Shown here piece after piece: positions 14,871 through 22,768 of a DNA stretch of 30,902 bases (positions are counted from its first letter, which is position 1; every line of letters begins with the position of its first letter). Source of the stretch: an uncultured Sutterella sp. (GTDB taxonomy: Bacteria; Pseudomonadota; Gammaproteobacteria; Burkholderiales; Burkholderiaceae_F); assembly GCA_900764215.1 (NCBI GenBank), contig CAAFNI010000076.1, positions 1 through 30,902 on the forward strand. Direction: 5' to 3'. The position numbers and the translations under genes were made by a program. Under the pieces are notes generated by a model. The model worked only from the letters and a program-made list of their open reading frames with translations. It was not told where the DNA came from and made no database searches.

Positions 14871-15942
14871 GACGCCCCGCAAAGTCGCGCATGAAATCGA
14901 CAAGCCTTTCGACGCCCTCCATCGGCATCACGTTGTAGAGCGATGCGCGAAGACCGCCCACGGATCGGTGACCGGCAAGATTCGTCAGTCCAGTCGCCTC
15001 GGCCTCCCTCACGAAGACCGGCAGGAGCGACTCGTCGGCAAGCGTGAAGACAACGTTCATGCGGCTGCGCGCCTCAGGCGCAATGCGGCTCACGTAAAAG
15101 TCGCCCATTCCATCGATGGTGTCGTAAAGCAGTTTGGAACGCGCCTTGGCGCGCCGATCCATCTCCTCAACGCCACCCTGCTCATCGACCCATCGAGCCA
15201 TCAGCATGGCAGTGTAGAACTGAAGAACGGGCGGCGTATTCTGCAGGCTGTTGTTTCTGGCATAGACGCTCCAGTCGAGCATCTGGGGAACCGTTTCCGA
15301 AGCGCACCCAAGTTGATCTCTGCGCACGATCACGCAAGCCAAGCCCGCAGTTCCGAAATTTTTCTGAACACCGGCCCATATGGCGGCATAACGAGTCCAA
15401 TCGATCGGACGGCTCATGAAGTTGCTCGACATGTCGGAAACGAAGAGCACATCGTTGTCGTCAACGGCGGGAAGACTCGTGAATTCCGTGCCGTCCACCG
15501 TCTCGTTGTCGCAAAAGTAGACATACTCGACGTCGCGCGGGACGCGGATGACATTCCTCGGAAGCTCGCGGTTGTTGCCCGCCCAAAGCGTCGTTTCACG
15601 CGAGACGCGGCGGCACTCCTCGCTCGCCATGCGGGACCATGTGCCCGTTACAACGTAGCCGCCGCGGCAGCCCTGAGTGACAAGATTGAGCGGAACCATT
15701 GCAAACTGCATTTTGCCGCCACCCGGGCAAAAAAGAATCTCAAAGTCGTCAGGCACGGCCAGAAGCGTCTTCACCCGGCTCTTAAGTTCAAGCAGAATCG
15801 CTTCGAACGGCGGCTTGCGATGCATCATCTCGAGAATGGAGTAGCCGTGCCCCTCATAATCGATCACGGCTTCGGAAACACTTTTGAGAACAGATTCCGG
15901 CAGCATGCTCGGACCTGCAGCGAAGTTGAAGGGACGCCCCAT
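14854..15942 (-). CDS. serC: Phosphoserine aminotransferase
   Basis: PLP enzyme that makes 3-phosphoserine from 3-phosphohydroxypyruvate and glutamate, and also acts in vitamin B6 synthesis in some bacteria. The family start NFAAGPSMLP, the phosphate-binding WSRMASEE region, and the PLP lysine in WAGVQKNFGTAG after SDMSSNFMSRPID are all present. The ATG at 15942 is chosen over one two codons upstream because GGAG lies 6 bases before it and would touch the other. This gives 362 residues, the E. coli length. It overlaps pheA by 17 bases. The gyrA terminator lies upstream, so serC-pheA-cmk-rpsA is likely one unit with a promoter in 15943-16060. Confidence 0.97.
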   Translation of the reverse strand: MGRPFNFAAGPSMLPESVLKSVSEAVIDYEGHGYSILEMMHRKPPFEAILLELKSRVKTLLAVPDDFEILFCPGGGKMQFAMVPLNLVTQGCRGGYVVTGTWSRMASEECRRVSRETTLWAGNNRELPRNVIRVPRDVEYVYFCDNETVDGTEFTSLPAVDDNDVLFVSDMSSNFMSRPIDWTRYAAIWAGVQKNFGTAGLACVIVRRDQLGCASETVPQMLDWSVYARNNSLQNTPPVLQFYTAMLMARWVDEQGGVEEMDRRAKARSKLLYDTIDGMGDFYVSRIAPEARSRMNVVFTLADESLLPVFVREAEATGLTNLAGHRSVGGLRASLYNVMPMEGVERLVDFMRDFAGRHGCQN

Positions 15943-15973
15943 GGCCATCTCCAGGCAAAAAATGACGGATCAC

Positions 15974-16016
15974 AAAAAAAAACGGATGCGCGGCAACTGA
16001 AGCTGCGCATCCGTTT
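15974..16016 (-). terminator. Intrinsic terminator of gyrA
   Basis: AAACGGATGCGC/GCGCATCCGTTT with three more inner pairs and a 7-base loop. On the minus strand it is followed by a long T run (about nine). It separates gyrA from serC. Confidence 0.93.
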
Positions 16017-16061
16017 ATCTTAGGCGATCTTGTTAAAAGTTGCCGACGGCAGAATCAAGCA

Positions 16062-18836
16062 TCATTCTTGATCCTGATCACGCTCATCCGCATCATCAGC
16101 TGTCTCCACATCAGCCTCCGGGACCTCGTTCTCATCCTCGAGCACATCATCGTCCGTCTGCAGATCCTCGTCGGAGACCTCAATATTGAGCTTCTCCAGC
16201 TCATCGTCGGCGCTCTTGACCGCCACGCGGCGTACCGAGGCGAGCGTGTCGTCGCCCGTGTTGATGAGGCGCACGCCCATGGCGGATCGGCTCACGATGT
16301 TGACTTCGCCCGCTCGCGTGCGAACAACCTTGCCGCCCGTGGTGAGCATCATGATCTCGTCGTCGGGATCGGTCAGGACTGCAGAGACCATGCGGCCGTT
16401 GCGCTCCTTCGTAGAAATGGCGATCACACCGAAGATGCCGCGGTTCTTGCGCGGATATTCTCCCACACGGGTACGCTTGCCGAAGCCGTGTTCGGTGGCG
16501 GCAAGCACGTACTTCTCCTCATCGTTCGTGACGATAAGGGAAATAACGGACCGACCTTCATCAAGGCGCATGCCGCGCACGCCGTGTGCCAGGCGGCCCA
16601 TAGGACGAACAATGCTTTCGGAGAAGCGAGCGCACTTGCCCGCATCGCTGAAGAGCATGATGTCTTCGGTTCCGTCGGACACGGCCACGCCTACGAGCGT
16701 TTCGCCCTCATCAAGCGTCGTAGCGATGATGCCCTTGAGGCGAGCATGCTTGAAGGCCGAGAGCGGCGTCTTCTTGATGGTGCCTCGATTGGTGGCCATG
16801 ACGATGAAATGCTCGTCGTCAAAGCCCTGAATCGGAAGCATGAAGGAGATCTGCTCACCTTCCTCCAGCGGAAGAAGATTAACAATCGGACGACCGCGCG
16901 TATTGGACTTGCCCTCCGGCAGCTCGAAGACGTCAATCGGATAGACTCGTCCCGCAGTGGAGAAGCACATGATCACATCATGCGTGTTGGCGATGAAGAG
17001 TTCGGCAACCTCATCGTCTTTCGTCATCTCCTGAACCTTGCGCCCCTTGCCGCCGCGCGTCTGCGCGTCGTAGTCGGCAAGATTCTGGCTCTTGATGTAG
17101 CCGCCGCGCGAAAGCGTAACCACCATGTCGCGGCGCGGAATGAGATCGCGCTTGCTGAAATTCGGATCTCCCATGAGGTCGATCGTCGAACGACGCTCGT
17201 CGCCGTACTCCTCTCGGATGTGCTCAAGCTCCTCTCCGATGATCGCGTTGACGCGTTCGGGACGGGCAAGAATGTCAAGGCAGTCGGCAATGTTGGCCAT
17301 CATTGCGGCATAGTCCGCACGGACCTTGTCCTGCTCAAGCCCGGTCAGGCGGCGCAGGCTCATCGCCAGAATGTTGTCGATCTGCGTGCGGGTGAGATAG
17401 TAGAGTCCGTCGGCCTGTATGCCGCGGGCGGGATCCATGTCCTCGGGATAGTAGCGATGCATCTCCTCAATGCTGCGGCTTGCAAGCTCCTGAGCCATTG
17501 CCATGGGCCAGCCGCGGCCGTAGAGTTCGTCGGCAGCCTCGGCAGGCGTCTTCGCACTGCGGATGATGCGGATGAATTCGTCAAGATTCGAGAGCGCAAC
17601 CGTCTGTCCTTCAAGCAGATGCCCCTGAGCACGGTACTTGCCAAGACGGAAGACCGTGCGGCGCGTCACCACTTCTCGCCGATGCGACAGGAAGTGCACG
17701 ATCATCTGCTGCAGGTTGAGAAGCGTCGGCTGGCCGTCAACGAGGGCGACCATGTTCATGCCAAAGCTCTCCTGCATCTGCGTCATCTTGAAGAGATTGT
17801 TGAGCACGACCTCGGGGATCGCTCCCTGCTTGAGATCAATGCAGATGCGGATGTCCTTCGAGGATTCGTCACGCATTTCAGCGATGCCCTCGATCTTCTT
17901 CTCGCGCATGAGTTCATGCATCCTTTCGTACATGACGCGCTTGTTGACCATGTACGGGATCTCGTCCACGACGATGCGAACGCGGTCGCGACCGAAGTCC
18001 TCGAGATGCGTTCGGGCACGCATGACCACCCGACCTCGGCCCGTGCGGTAGCCCTGATGCACGTCCGAGATGCCGAAGATGATGCCGCCCGTCGGGAAGT
18101 CCGGAGCGGGCATCAACCGGATGAGGTCCTCGATCGAGCACTCAGGATGGCGCAGTTGGTGCAGGCAGGCATCAACCGTCTCGCCGAGATTGTGAGGCGG
18201 GATGTTCGTGGCCATGCCCACGGCAATGCCGGAAGAGCCGTTGACGAGAAGCTGAGGAAGACGTGTCGGCAGAACGACGGGCTCCTTTTCGGAGTTGTCA
18301 AAGTTGGGCACGAAGTCGACCGTGTCCTCGTTGATGTCGGCGAGCATTTCGGCGGCGATCTTTTCAAGACGCACTTCCGTGTAACGCATGGCGGCCGGAC
18401 TGTCGCCGTCGATCGAGCCGAAGTTGCCCTGGCCGAAGATGAGCGGATAACGCAACGAAAAGGGCTGGGCCATGCGCACGATCGTCATGTAGGCGGCTGA
18501 GTCGCCGTGCGGATGGTACTTGCCGAGCACTTCCCCCACAACGCGCGCGGCCTTCTTGGTCGGGTTGTTGTGAGTGTTCTTGATCTCATTCATGGCATGA
18601 AGCACGCGGCGGTGCACCGGCTTTAATCCGTCGCGCACATCGGGAAGCGCTCGGCCCACGATCACGCTCATGGCGTAATCGAGATAGGAGCGCTTCATTT
18701 CCGATTCAAGCGAAATTGGAAGGAGCTCATGTGCGACGCTCAGAGCAGATCCCTGAAGCGGGGCTTCGTCCTGCGCATCTTCCGCGGCCTGCGCGTCCCG
18801 CACCTGCGACTCTTCCTTATTGTCTTTTTCGTCCAT
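16062..18836 (-). CDS. gyrA: DNA gyrase subunit A
   Basis: Cleaving-rejoining subunit of gyrase, which adds negative supercoils with GyrB and is the quinolone target. The protein has 924 residues. An acidic N-terminal extension of about 30 residues precedes the SYLDYAMSVIVGRALPDVRDG start of the winged-helix domain. The catalytic tyrosine is Tyr152 (E. coli Tyr122) in AAMRYTEV. The C-terminal beta-pinwheel has the GyrA box as QTRGGKG instead of QRRGGKG, which keeps it gyrase rather than ParC. A very acidic tail ends the protein. The quinolone region reads GDSAAYM: Ser113 is wild type, but Met117 replaces the usual Asp/Glu (E. coli Asp87). AGAGGA precedes the ATG. Confidence 0.98.
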   Translation of the reverse strand: MDEKDNKEESQVRDAQAAEDAQDEAPLQGSALSVAHELLPISLESEMKRSYLDYAMSVIVGRALPDVRDGLKPVHRRVLHAMNEIKNTHNNPTKKAARVVGEVLGKYHPHGDSAAYMTIVRMAQPFSLRYPLIFGQGNFGSIDGDSPAAMRYTEVRLEKIAAEMLADINEDTVDFVPNFDNSEKEPVVLPTRLPQLLVNGSSGIAVGMATNIPPHNLGETVDACLHQLRHPECSIEDLIRLMPAPDFPTGGIIFGISDVHQGYRTGRGRVVMRARTHLEDFGRDRVRIVVDEIPYMVNKRVMYERMHELMREKKIEGIAEMRDESSKDIRICIDLKQGAIPEVVLNNLFKMTQMQESFGMNMVALVDGQPTLLNLQQMIVHFLSHRREVVTRRTVFRLGKYRAQGHLLEGQTVALSNLDEFIRIIRSAKTPAEAADELYGRGWPMAMAQELASRSIEEMHRYYPEDMDPARGIQADGLYYLTRTQIDNILAMSLRRLTGLEQDKVRADYAAMMANIADCLDILARPERVNAIIGEELEHIREEYGDERRSTIDLMGDPNFSKRDLIPRRDMVVTLSRGGYIKSQNLADYDAQTRGGKGRKVQEMTKDDEVAELFIANTHDVIMCFSTAGRVYPIDVFELPEGKSNTRGRPIVNLLPLEEGEQISFMLPIQGFDDEHFIVMATNRGTIKKTPLSAFKHARLKGIIATTLDEGETLVGVAVSDGTEDIMLFSDAGKCARFSESIVRPMGRLAHGVRGMRLDEGRSVISLIVTNDEEKYVLAATEHGFGKRTRVGEYPRKNRGIFGVIAISTKERNGRMVSAVLTDPDDEIMMLTTGGKVVRTRAGEVNIVSRSAMGVRLINTGDDTLASVRRVAVKSADDELEKLNIEVSDEDLQTDDDVLEDENEVPEADVETADDADERDQDQE

Positions 18837-18996
18837 GCCGAATTTTCCTCTGGATAAAGCCGGGCGTCCCGTCTAAGCGAAGCCGGCCAACTCTTTTTTC
18901 TTGTAGTCCGTGCGGACCGATGCGGCCGGGGTTCGCAAGCCCTGCCGCGACGACCTTCCCGCAGGCGCCCTCGGGCGATCCAGCGTAGGTCTAAAC

Positions 18997-19027
18997 ATTA
19001 TATTTTACCAGTAATTGCCTCCATCAA
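18997..19027 (-). promoter_or_regulatory. Candidate promoter of gyrA
   Basis: Minus strand: consensus -10 TATAAT at 18997-19002, with TTGATG at 19022-19027 as a -35 at a long 19-base spacing. It gives a leader of about 150 bases. AT-rich relative to its surroundings. The remaining 18837-19131 interval shows no gene. Confidence 0.5.
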
Positions 19028-19131
19028 ACCCGAATACAATTGGCTGAAGTCCTGCCCGGCGCCGGGCTTCGGGCACGCCCGAGCCCCCGTTCCGCCTAGC
19101 ACTTTTCGAGTCTTCAAGCATGAGGTTGCGC

Positions 19132-20433
19132 ATGAAAGCCGACGCGCTCGTCGAGGCCCGCTGGGTCATTCCCGTCCTTCCCCGAAACACCATTCTCGAA
19201 AACCACACGATCGTCCTGTCCGGCGGTCGAATTTCGGACATTCTTCCGACCGAGGCCGCCCGGATCCGATACACCGGACTCGACCCCATGACGACCCGGC
19301 TGCCCGGGAGCGTCCTCATGCCCGGGTTCGTCAACCTCCACACGCACGCGGCCATGAACCTGCTTCGCGGCAAGGGCGCCGACCTGCCCCTCATGGACTG
19401 GCTCACTCAAGAGATTTGGCCCGCGGAAGGGCGCCTCATGAGTCATGCCTTCGTCCACGACGGCAGCCTGCTCGCCGGCATGGAAATGGCCCGTGCCGGC
19501 ATCACCTGCTGCTCGGACCTCTACTTCTTTCCGGACGCCGCCGCCGAGGGCCTCCGGGAGGCTGGATTGCGCTGCGCAACCGCGGGCATCATCATCGGTT
19601 TTCCTTCAGCGTGGGCCGCAGGTGACGACGAGTACTTCATGAAGTGTGAAGCGCTCATCGAGCGCTTCACAGGCGACCCGTTCGTGCGGGTGACCATTGG
19701 GCCGCACGCCCCCTATACGGTGAGCGACGCTGCGCTTGCCCGTTGCGCACGCCTGAGCGAACATCACGGACTTCCCGTACACATTCACGTCAATGAAACC
19801 GCCGGTGAAGTAACAGCCTCACTCCAAGAGCACGGCGAGCGGCCCGTCGCGCGCCTCGCCCGTCTCGGCCTTCTAAACGAACGGCTCATTTCAGTTCACA
19901 GCGTTCATGCCAGCACCGAGGACATCCGCATGCTCGCAGAGGCGGGCGCTTCCGTCTGCCACTGTCCCTCCTCCAACCTCAAGCTTGCCTCGGGCTTTGC
20001 TCCCGTTGCGAAGATGATGACGGCGGGCATCAACATCGGCATCGGCACCGACGGCTCGGCAAGCAACGACAAGCTCGACATGCTTGGCGAAACACGCCTC
20101 GCCGCCATGCTTGCCAAGGCCGTCGAGGGCAGTACCACCTGCGCGAAAGTGTTCGACATGCTCGAGGCCGCCACGCTCGGAGGCGCCCGGGCACTGCATT
20201 GGGACGACGAAATCGGCTCTCTCGAAATCGGAAAATGCGCCGACATGATTGCGATCGACCTGTCGGGCGTCGAGTGCGGCCCCGTTTCAAATCCCGCCGC
20301 ACAGCTTCTTTATTCTGCAGGCAGAGAAAACGTAACGCACACATGGGTAGCCGGCAAGCTTATAGCGTGCCAAGACAGAGGCCCGAACGACGGGGCCCGC
20401 GCCCTGATGCAAAAGTGGGGTAGTCTCAACTAG
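19132..20433 (+). CDS. mtaD: Amidohydrolase of the 5-methylthioadenosine/S-adenosylhomocysteine deaminase type
   Basis: Metal-dependent deaminase of the TRZ/ATZ subgroup of amidohydrolases, 433 residues. It shows the N-terminal metal motif HTH (His70, His72) in PGFVNLHTHAAMNLLRG, the GPHAPYT segment, a metal-binding His in HIHVNE, and the metal Asp in GTDGSASND. These signatures match MtaD enzymes that deaminate methylthioadenosine or S-adenosylhomocysteine, but the exact substrate of such proteins is hard to predict. An ATG four codons upstream also exists; GAGG 6 bases before this ATG decides the start. In Burkholderiales this gene often lies near ubiG and gph; here ompA and gph follow. Confidence 0.85.
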   Translation: MKADALVEARWVIPVLPRNTILENHTIVLSGGRISDILPTEAARIRYTGLDPMTTRLPGSVLMPGFVNLHTHAAMNLLRGKGADLPLMDWLTQEIWPAEGRLMSHAFVHDGSLLAGMEMARAGITCCSDLYFFPDAAAEGLREAGLRCATAGIIIGFPSAWAAGDDEYFMKCEALIERFTGDPFVRVTIGPHAPYTVSDAALARCARLSEHHGLPVHIHVNETAGEVTASLQEHGERPVARLARLGLLNERLISVHSVHASTEDIRMLAEAGASVCHCPSSNLKLASGFAPVAKMMTAGINIGIGTDGSASNDKLDMLGETRLAAMLAKAVEGSTTCAKVFDMLEAATLGGARALHWDDEIGSLEIGKCADMIAIDLSGVECGPVSNPAAQLLYSAGRENVTHTWVAGKLIACQDRGPNDGARALMQKWGSLN

Positions 20434-20671
20434 ATGTATCACTGATTGTCTGACGGTGGAAATCAGTGCGGAAATCTGACAAAATGGTTCTAGATATTGA
20501 GCCATTAAGCTCGACAGAACAACGCGCCGCGTCACAAGCCTGACGCGATCGGTGTATCCTGTCCGGGTTAACGGGCAAGACATCTGGGTGATCTGTTTGT
20601 AGCCGGCAAACTTGTTGGTGACAAATCGTCCATCCCGTTTAAGCTTCCTGAACTTTTTGAGGATAACAACA

Positions 20672-21331
20672 ATGAAGACTTCTCTGAAGATTGGCGGTCT
20701 TGTTGCCGCTATGATGCTGGCGGTGTCGGGCGCTTCCTTCGCTGCCGACCAGGTCAGCCCCTATGTCCACTCCTCCGACGGCAAGATCGTCAAGAGCGGC
20801 TACGGCCTCTGCTGGCGCACCTCCTTCTGGACGCCGGCTCTCGCTGAAGCTTCCGGCGAAGGTTGCCAGTGCGACGCCGATGTTCTTCCCGCCGAAGCCT
20901 GCCAGCCGAAACAGGCCGCCGCTCCGGTTGCTCCCGCTGCCGAAAAGGTGACCTTCTCTGCAGACATGCTCTTCAACTTCGACAAGTCCACCCTGAAGGA
21001 TGAGGGCAAGGCCGTTCTCGACGACCTCGTCTCCCGTCTCGCCGGCGTGAACGTTGAAGTCATCCTTTCGACCGGCTATGCCGACCGCCTCGGCAAGGAA
21101 GCCTACAACGAAAAGCTTTCCGCCGCTCGTGCTGAATCCGTCAAGGCCTACCTCGTCTCCAAGGGCGTCGATGCCAACCTGATCCAGACCGAAGGCCGTG
21201 GCGAAGCCGATCCGGTCGTTGACTGCCCGAATCCCTCCGCCAAGGGCCAGGTCAAGAACTTCCGCGAACTCGTCCAGTGCCTCGCACCGAACCGCCGTGC
21301 CGTGGTTGAAGTCGTCGGTACGCGTCAGTAA
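20672..21331 (+). CDS. ompA: OmpA-family outer-membrane protein
   Basis: Outer-membrane or periplasmic protein that anchors the envelope to peptidoglycan. A signal peptide (about residues 1-24, cut after ASFA) is followed by a short cysteine-containing region (GLCWRTSFW, GCQC, EAC). The OmpA C-terminal domain begins near residue 92, with the peptidoglycan-binding helix motif AYNEKLSAARAESVKAYL and the NRRAVVEV end. At 219 residues it lacks the eight-stranded barrel of E. coli OmpA and resembles the small betaproteobacterial form. The ATG is fixed by GAGG 9 bases upstream and by the signal peptide. The 238 bases before it contain no gene and no clear promoter; a small GTTTG/CAAAC hairpin lies at 20595-20611. 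Confidence 0.93.
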   Translation: MKTSLKIGGLVAAMMLAVSGASFAADQVSPYVHSSDGKIVKSGYGLCWRTSFWTPALAEASGEGCQCDADVLPAEACQPKQAAAPVAPAAEKVTFSADMLFNFDKSTLKDEGKAVLDDLVSRLAGVNVEVILSTGYADRLGKEAYNEKLSAARAESVKAYLVSKGVDANLIQTEGRGEADPVVDCPNPSAKGQVKNFRELVQCLAPNRRAVVEVVGTRQ

Positions 21332-21378
21332 TATTTCTGACTGAAGTTCCGTAAAGGCGGTTTTGAACCGCCCCCAGC

Positions 21379-21413
21379 AAGCCCTCGAATGTCAAGCGTT
21401 CGAGGGCTTTCTT
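21379..21413 (+). terminator. Intrinsic terminator of ompA
   Basis: Perfect 11-base stem AAGCCCTCGAA/TTCGAGGGCTT with a 9-base loop, followed by TTTCTT. It lies 30 bases before the gph start codon. Confidence 0.85.
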
Positions 21414-21443
21414 GCAACAATCTCTCCGTTCAACGCCACGCTC

Positions 21444-22103
21444 ATGAACGTCCGTCTTTTCCTCTTCGACCTTGACGGCACCCTCGTTGACACCTCACCC
21501 GATCTTGCACTTGCCGTCAACATGGTGCGAACAGCCCGCGGCATTGCTCCCCTGCCGGAGAAGGAACTCCGTCCCTACGCCAGCAAGGGGGCGCCCGGAC
21601 TTCTGGGCAAAGCCATGAACATCAGCCGGAGCGATCCTGCATTTCCTGTTCTCCGGGCCGAGTTTCTCGACAACTATGCCGCCCACATGACAGACCATTC
21701 CCGTCCTTTCGAAGGCGTCACGGCCATGCTTGACGCCCTTCGCTGCGCCGGCGTCCGCACGGGCGTCGTCACAAACAAGGTCGAGCACTTGGCGCTTCGC
21801 CTGACAAGCGCTCTGGGATTGGACCGCAAACTCAACATCGTGCTTGGCAGCGACTCCGAGGGATGCGCCATGAAGCCCGCGCCCGACTCACTGATTACGG
21901 CCGCCCGCTTGCTCGGAGTTCACACAACCCAAATCCTCTATGCCGGCGACGATCCGAGAGACGTTCAGGCAGCTCATGCTGCCGGCATGCAGTGCGCAGC
22001 CTGCACATGGGGATATGCGCTCACACCGCCTGAAACATGGGATGCGGACTTTATTGCACATTCGCCCGCAGATCTCGCGGCTTGGGCCGGTCTTGCGCTA
22101 TAA
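21444..22103 (+). CDS. gph: Phosphoglycolate phosphatase-like HAD hydrolase
   Basis: HAD-superfamily phosphatase; Gph removes phosphate from 2-phosphoglycolate formed during DNA repair. The 219 residues show HAD motif I DLDGTLVDT (nucleophile Asp9, general acid Asp11), the helical cap (about 18-90), motif II Thr in VVTNK, motif III Lys in MKPAPDSL and motif IV GDDPRDVQAA. The assignment to Gph over other HAD phosphatases rests on the gene's place beside ompA near gyrA, as in Burkholderiales. The frame is open 27 codons upstream but that part overlaps the ompA terminator. No Shine-Dalgarno sequence is evident. Its last codons contain the -10 box of ssrA. Confidence 0.85.
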   Translation: MNVRLFLFDLDGTLVDTSPDLALAVNMVRTARGIAPLPEKELRPYASKGAPGLLGKAMNISRSDPAFPVLRAEFLDNYAAHMTDHSRPFEGVTAMLDALRCAGVRTGVVTNKVEHLALRLTSALGLDRKLNIVLGSDSEGCAMKPAPDSLITAARLLGVHTTQILYAGDDPRDVQAAHAAGMQCAACTWGYALTPPETWDADFIAHSPADLAAWAGLAL

Positions 22104-22104
22104 T
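22099..22104 (+). promoter_or_regulatory. -10 box of the ssrA promoter
   Basis: A consensus TATAAT overlapping the gph stop codon, 18 bases before the mature tmRNA 5' end. No good -35 box lies at the right distance; the precursor start would be near 22111, with the 5' end then trimmed by RNase P. Confidence 0.55.
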
Positions 22105-22122
22105 GTTCATCCTTCATACAAA

Positions 22123-22482
22123 GGGGGCGCCTTGGCTTCGACGGGGACGCGGACGCTGTATGGGGCATGTCGAGGTGCAGTCACCTCGTAAATCCGCTGC
22201 AAAAAATTAAACGCCAACAACAAGCGTTTCGCTCTCGCTGCTTAATGCGAGATGCTGCACCGGTTTGTCTCTGGGCCGGGTCGAGCAATCGACAGCAGTA
22301 TCATTTGACAGGGTCTAGGTTGTGCGACCGTCGCCGACGCGCTTCCGAAATCAAGGTGACTGGCTGGATGTCGGCCCGCCGCTCGGCAGGGCATTCGGCG
22401 AGAACCAAATCATGCGGCTAAACATGTAGACCCATCAGAAAAAGGTTTCCGGACGCGGGTTCAACTCCCGCCGCCTCCACCA
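22123..22482 (+). ncRNA. ssrA: Transfer-messenger RNA (tmRNA)
   Basis: Rescues ribosomes stalled on broken mRNA and tags the product for proteolysis, acting with SmpB. The 5' end GGGGGCG pairs with CGCCUCC at the 3' end (one G-U), and the tRNA-like part keeps GGTTCAACTCC and an encoded CCA. About 360 bases, one-piece form. The tag frame is 22213-22245 with resume codon GCC and reads ANNKRFALAA, then TAA. The ALAA end is the protease signal. The inner tag residues Asn-Lys replace the acidic Asp-Glu of related species. An intrinsic terminator follows within 10 bases. Confidence 0.96.
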
Positions 22483-22489
22483 AATTCAG

Positions 22490-22521
22490 GGCCTGAGATT
22501 CGAGGATCTCAGGCCTTTTTT
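22490..22521 (+). terminator. Intrinsic terminator of ssrA
   Basis: Perfect GGCCTGAGAT/ATCTCAGGCC stem with a 6-base loop and six T. Confidence 0.93.
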
Positions 22522-22724
22522 CGTAACCGCGCACCACGACTGCTGAAGCTTGGGCCTGACGGCCCTGCCCGCCCCCCGTCACGCATCCGTTGTTCACCTC
22601 AGAACGCGCCTTTAGCGCAGATACAAAATGTCGAAATATCACATATCTCCCTGAATTGCCTCTGAGAGCGGCCTCAGCGAGGCTTTTGCCTTTCACTCAG
22701 CAGCGCCTTGCCTCAACAGACACC

Positions 22725-22730
22725 TATAAT
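22725..22730 (+). promoter_or_regulatory. -10 box before the DUF748 gene
   Basis: A consensus TATAAT 38 bases before the start codon. No good -35 lies at 16-18 bases. The interval 22522-22768 holds no other recognisable feature. Confidence 0.4.
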
Positions 22731-22768
22731 GGACAAAACAGGCGAAACCAAGTCAGGGAGGGTAGAAC

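Noticed and set aside
14740..16023. A 427-codon open frame opposite serC and pheA
   Set aside because: Antisense to two well-identified genes, and it runs through the gyrA terminator.
16068..18500. An 810-codon open frame on the plus strand, opposite gyrA
   Set aside because: A shadow of gyrA in the antisense frame; rich in His, Val and Asp with no recognisable domain.
22123..22482. Short open frames across the tmRNA region
   Set aside because: The whole interval is explained by ssrA; only the 10-codon tag is translated.
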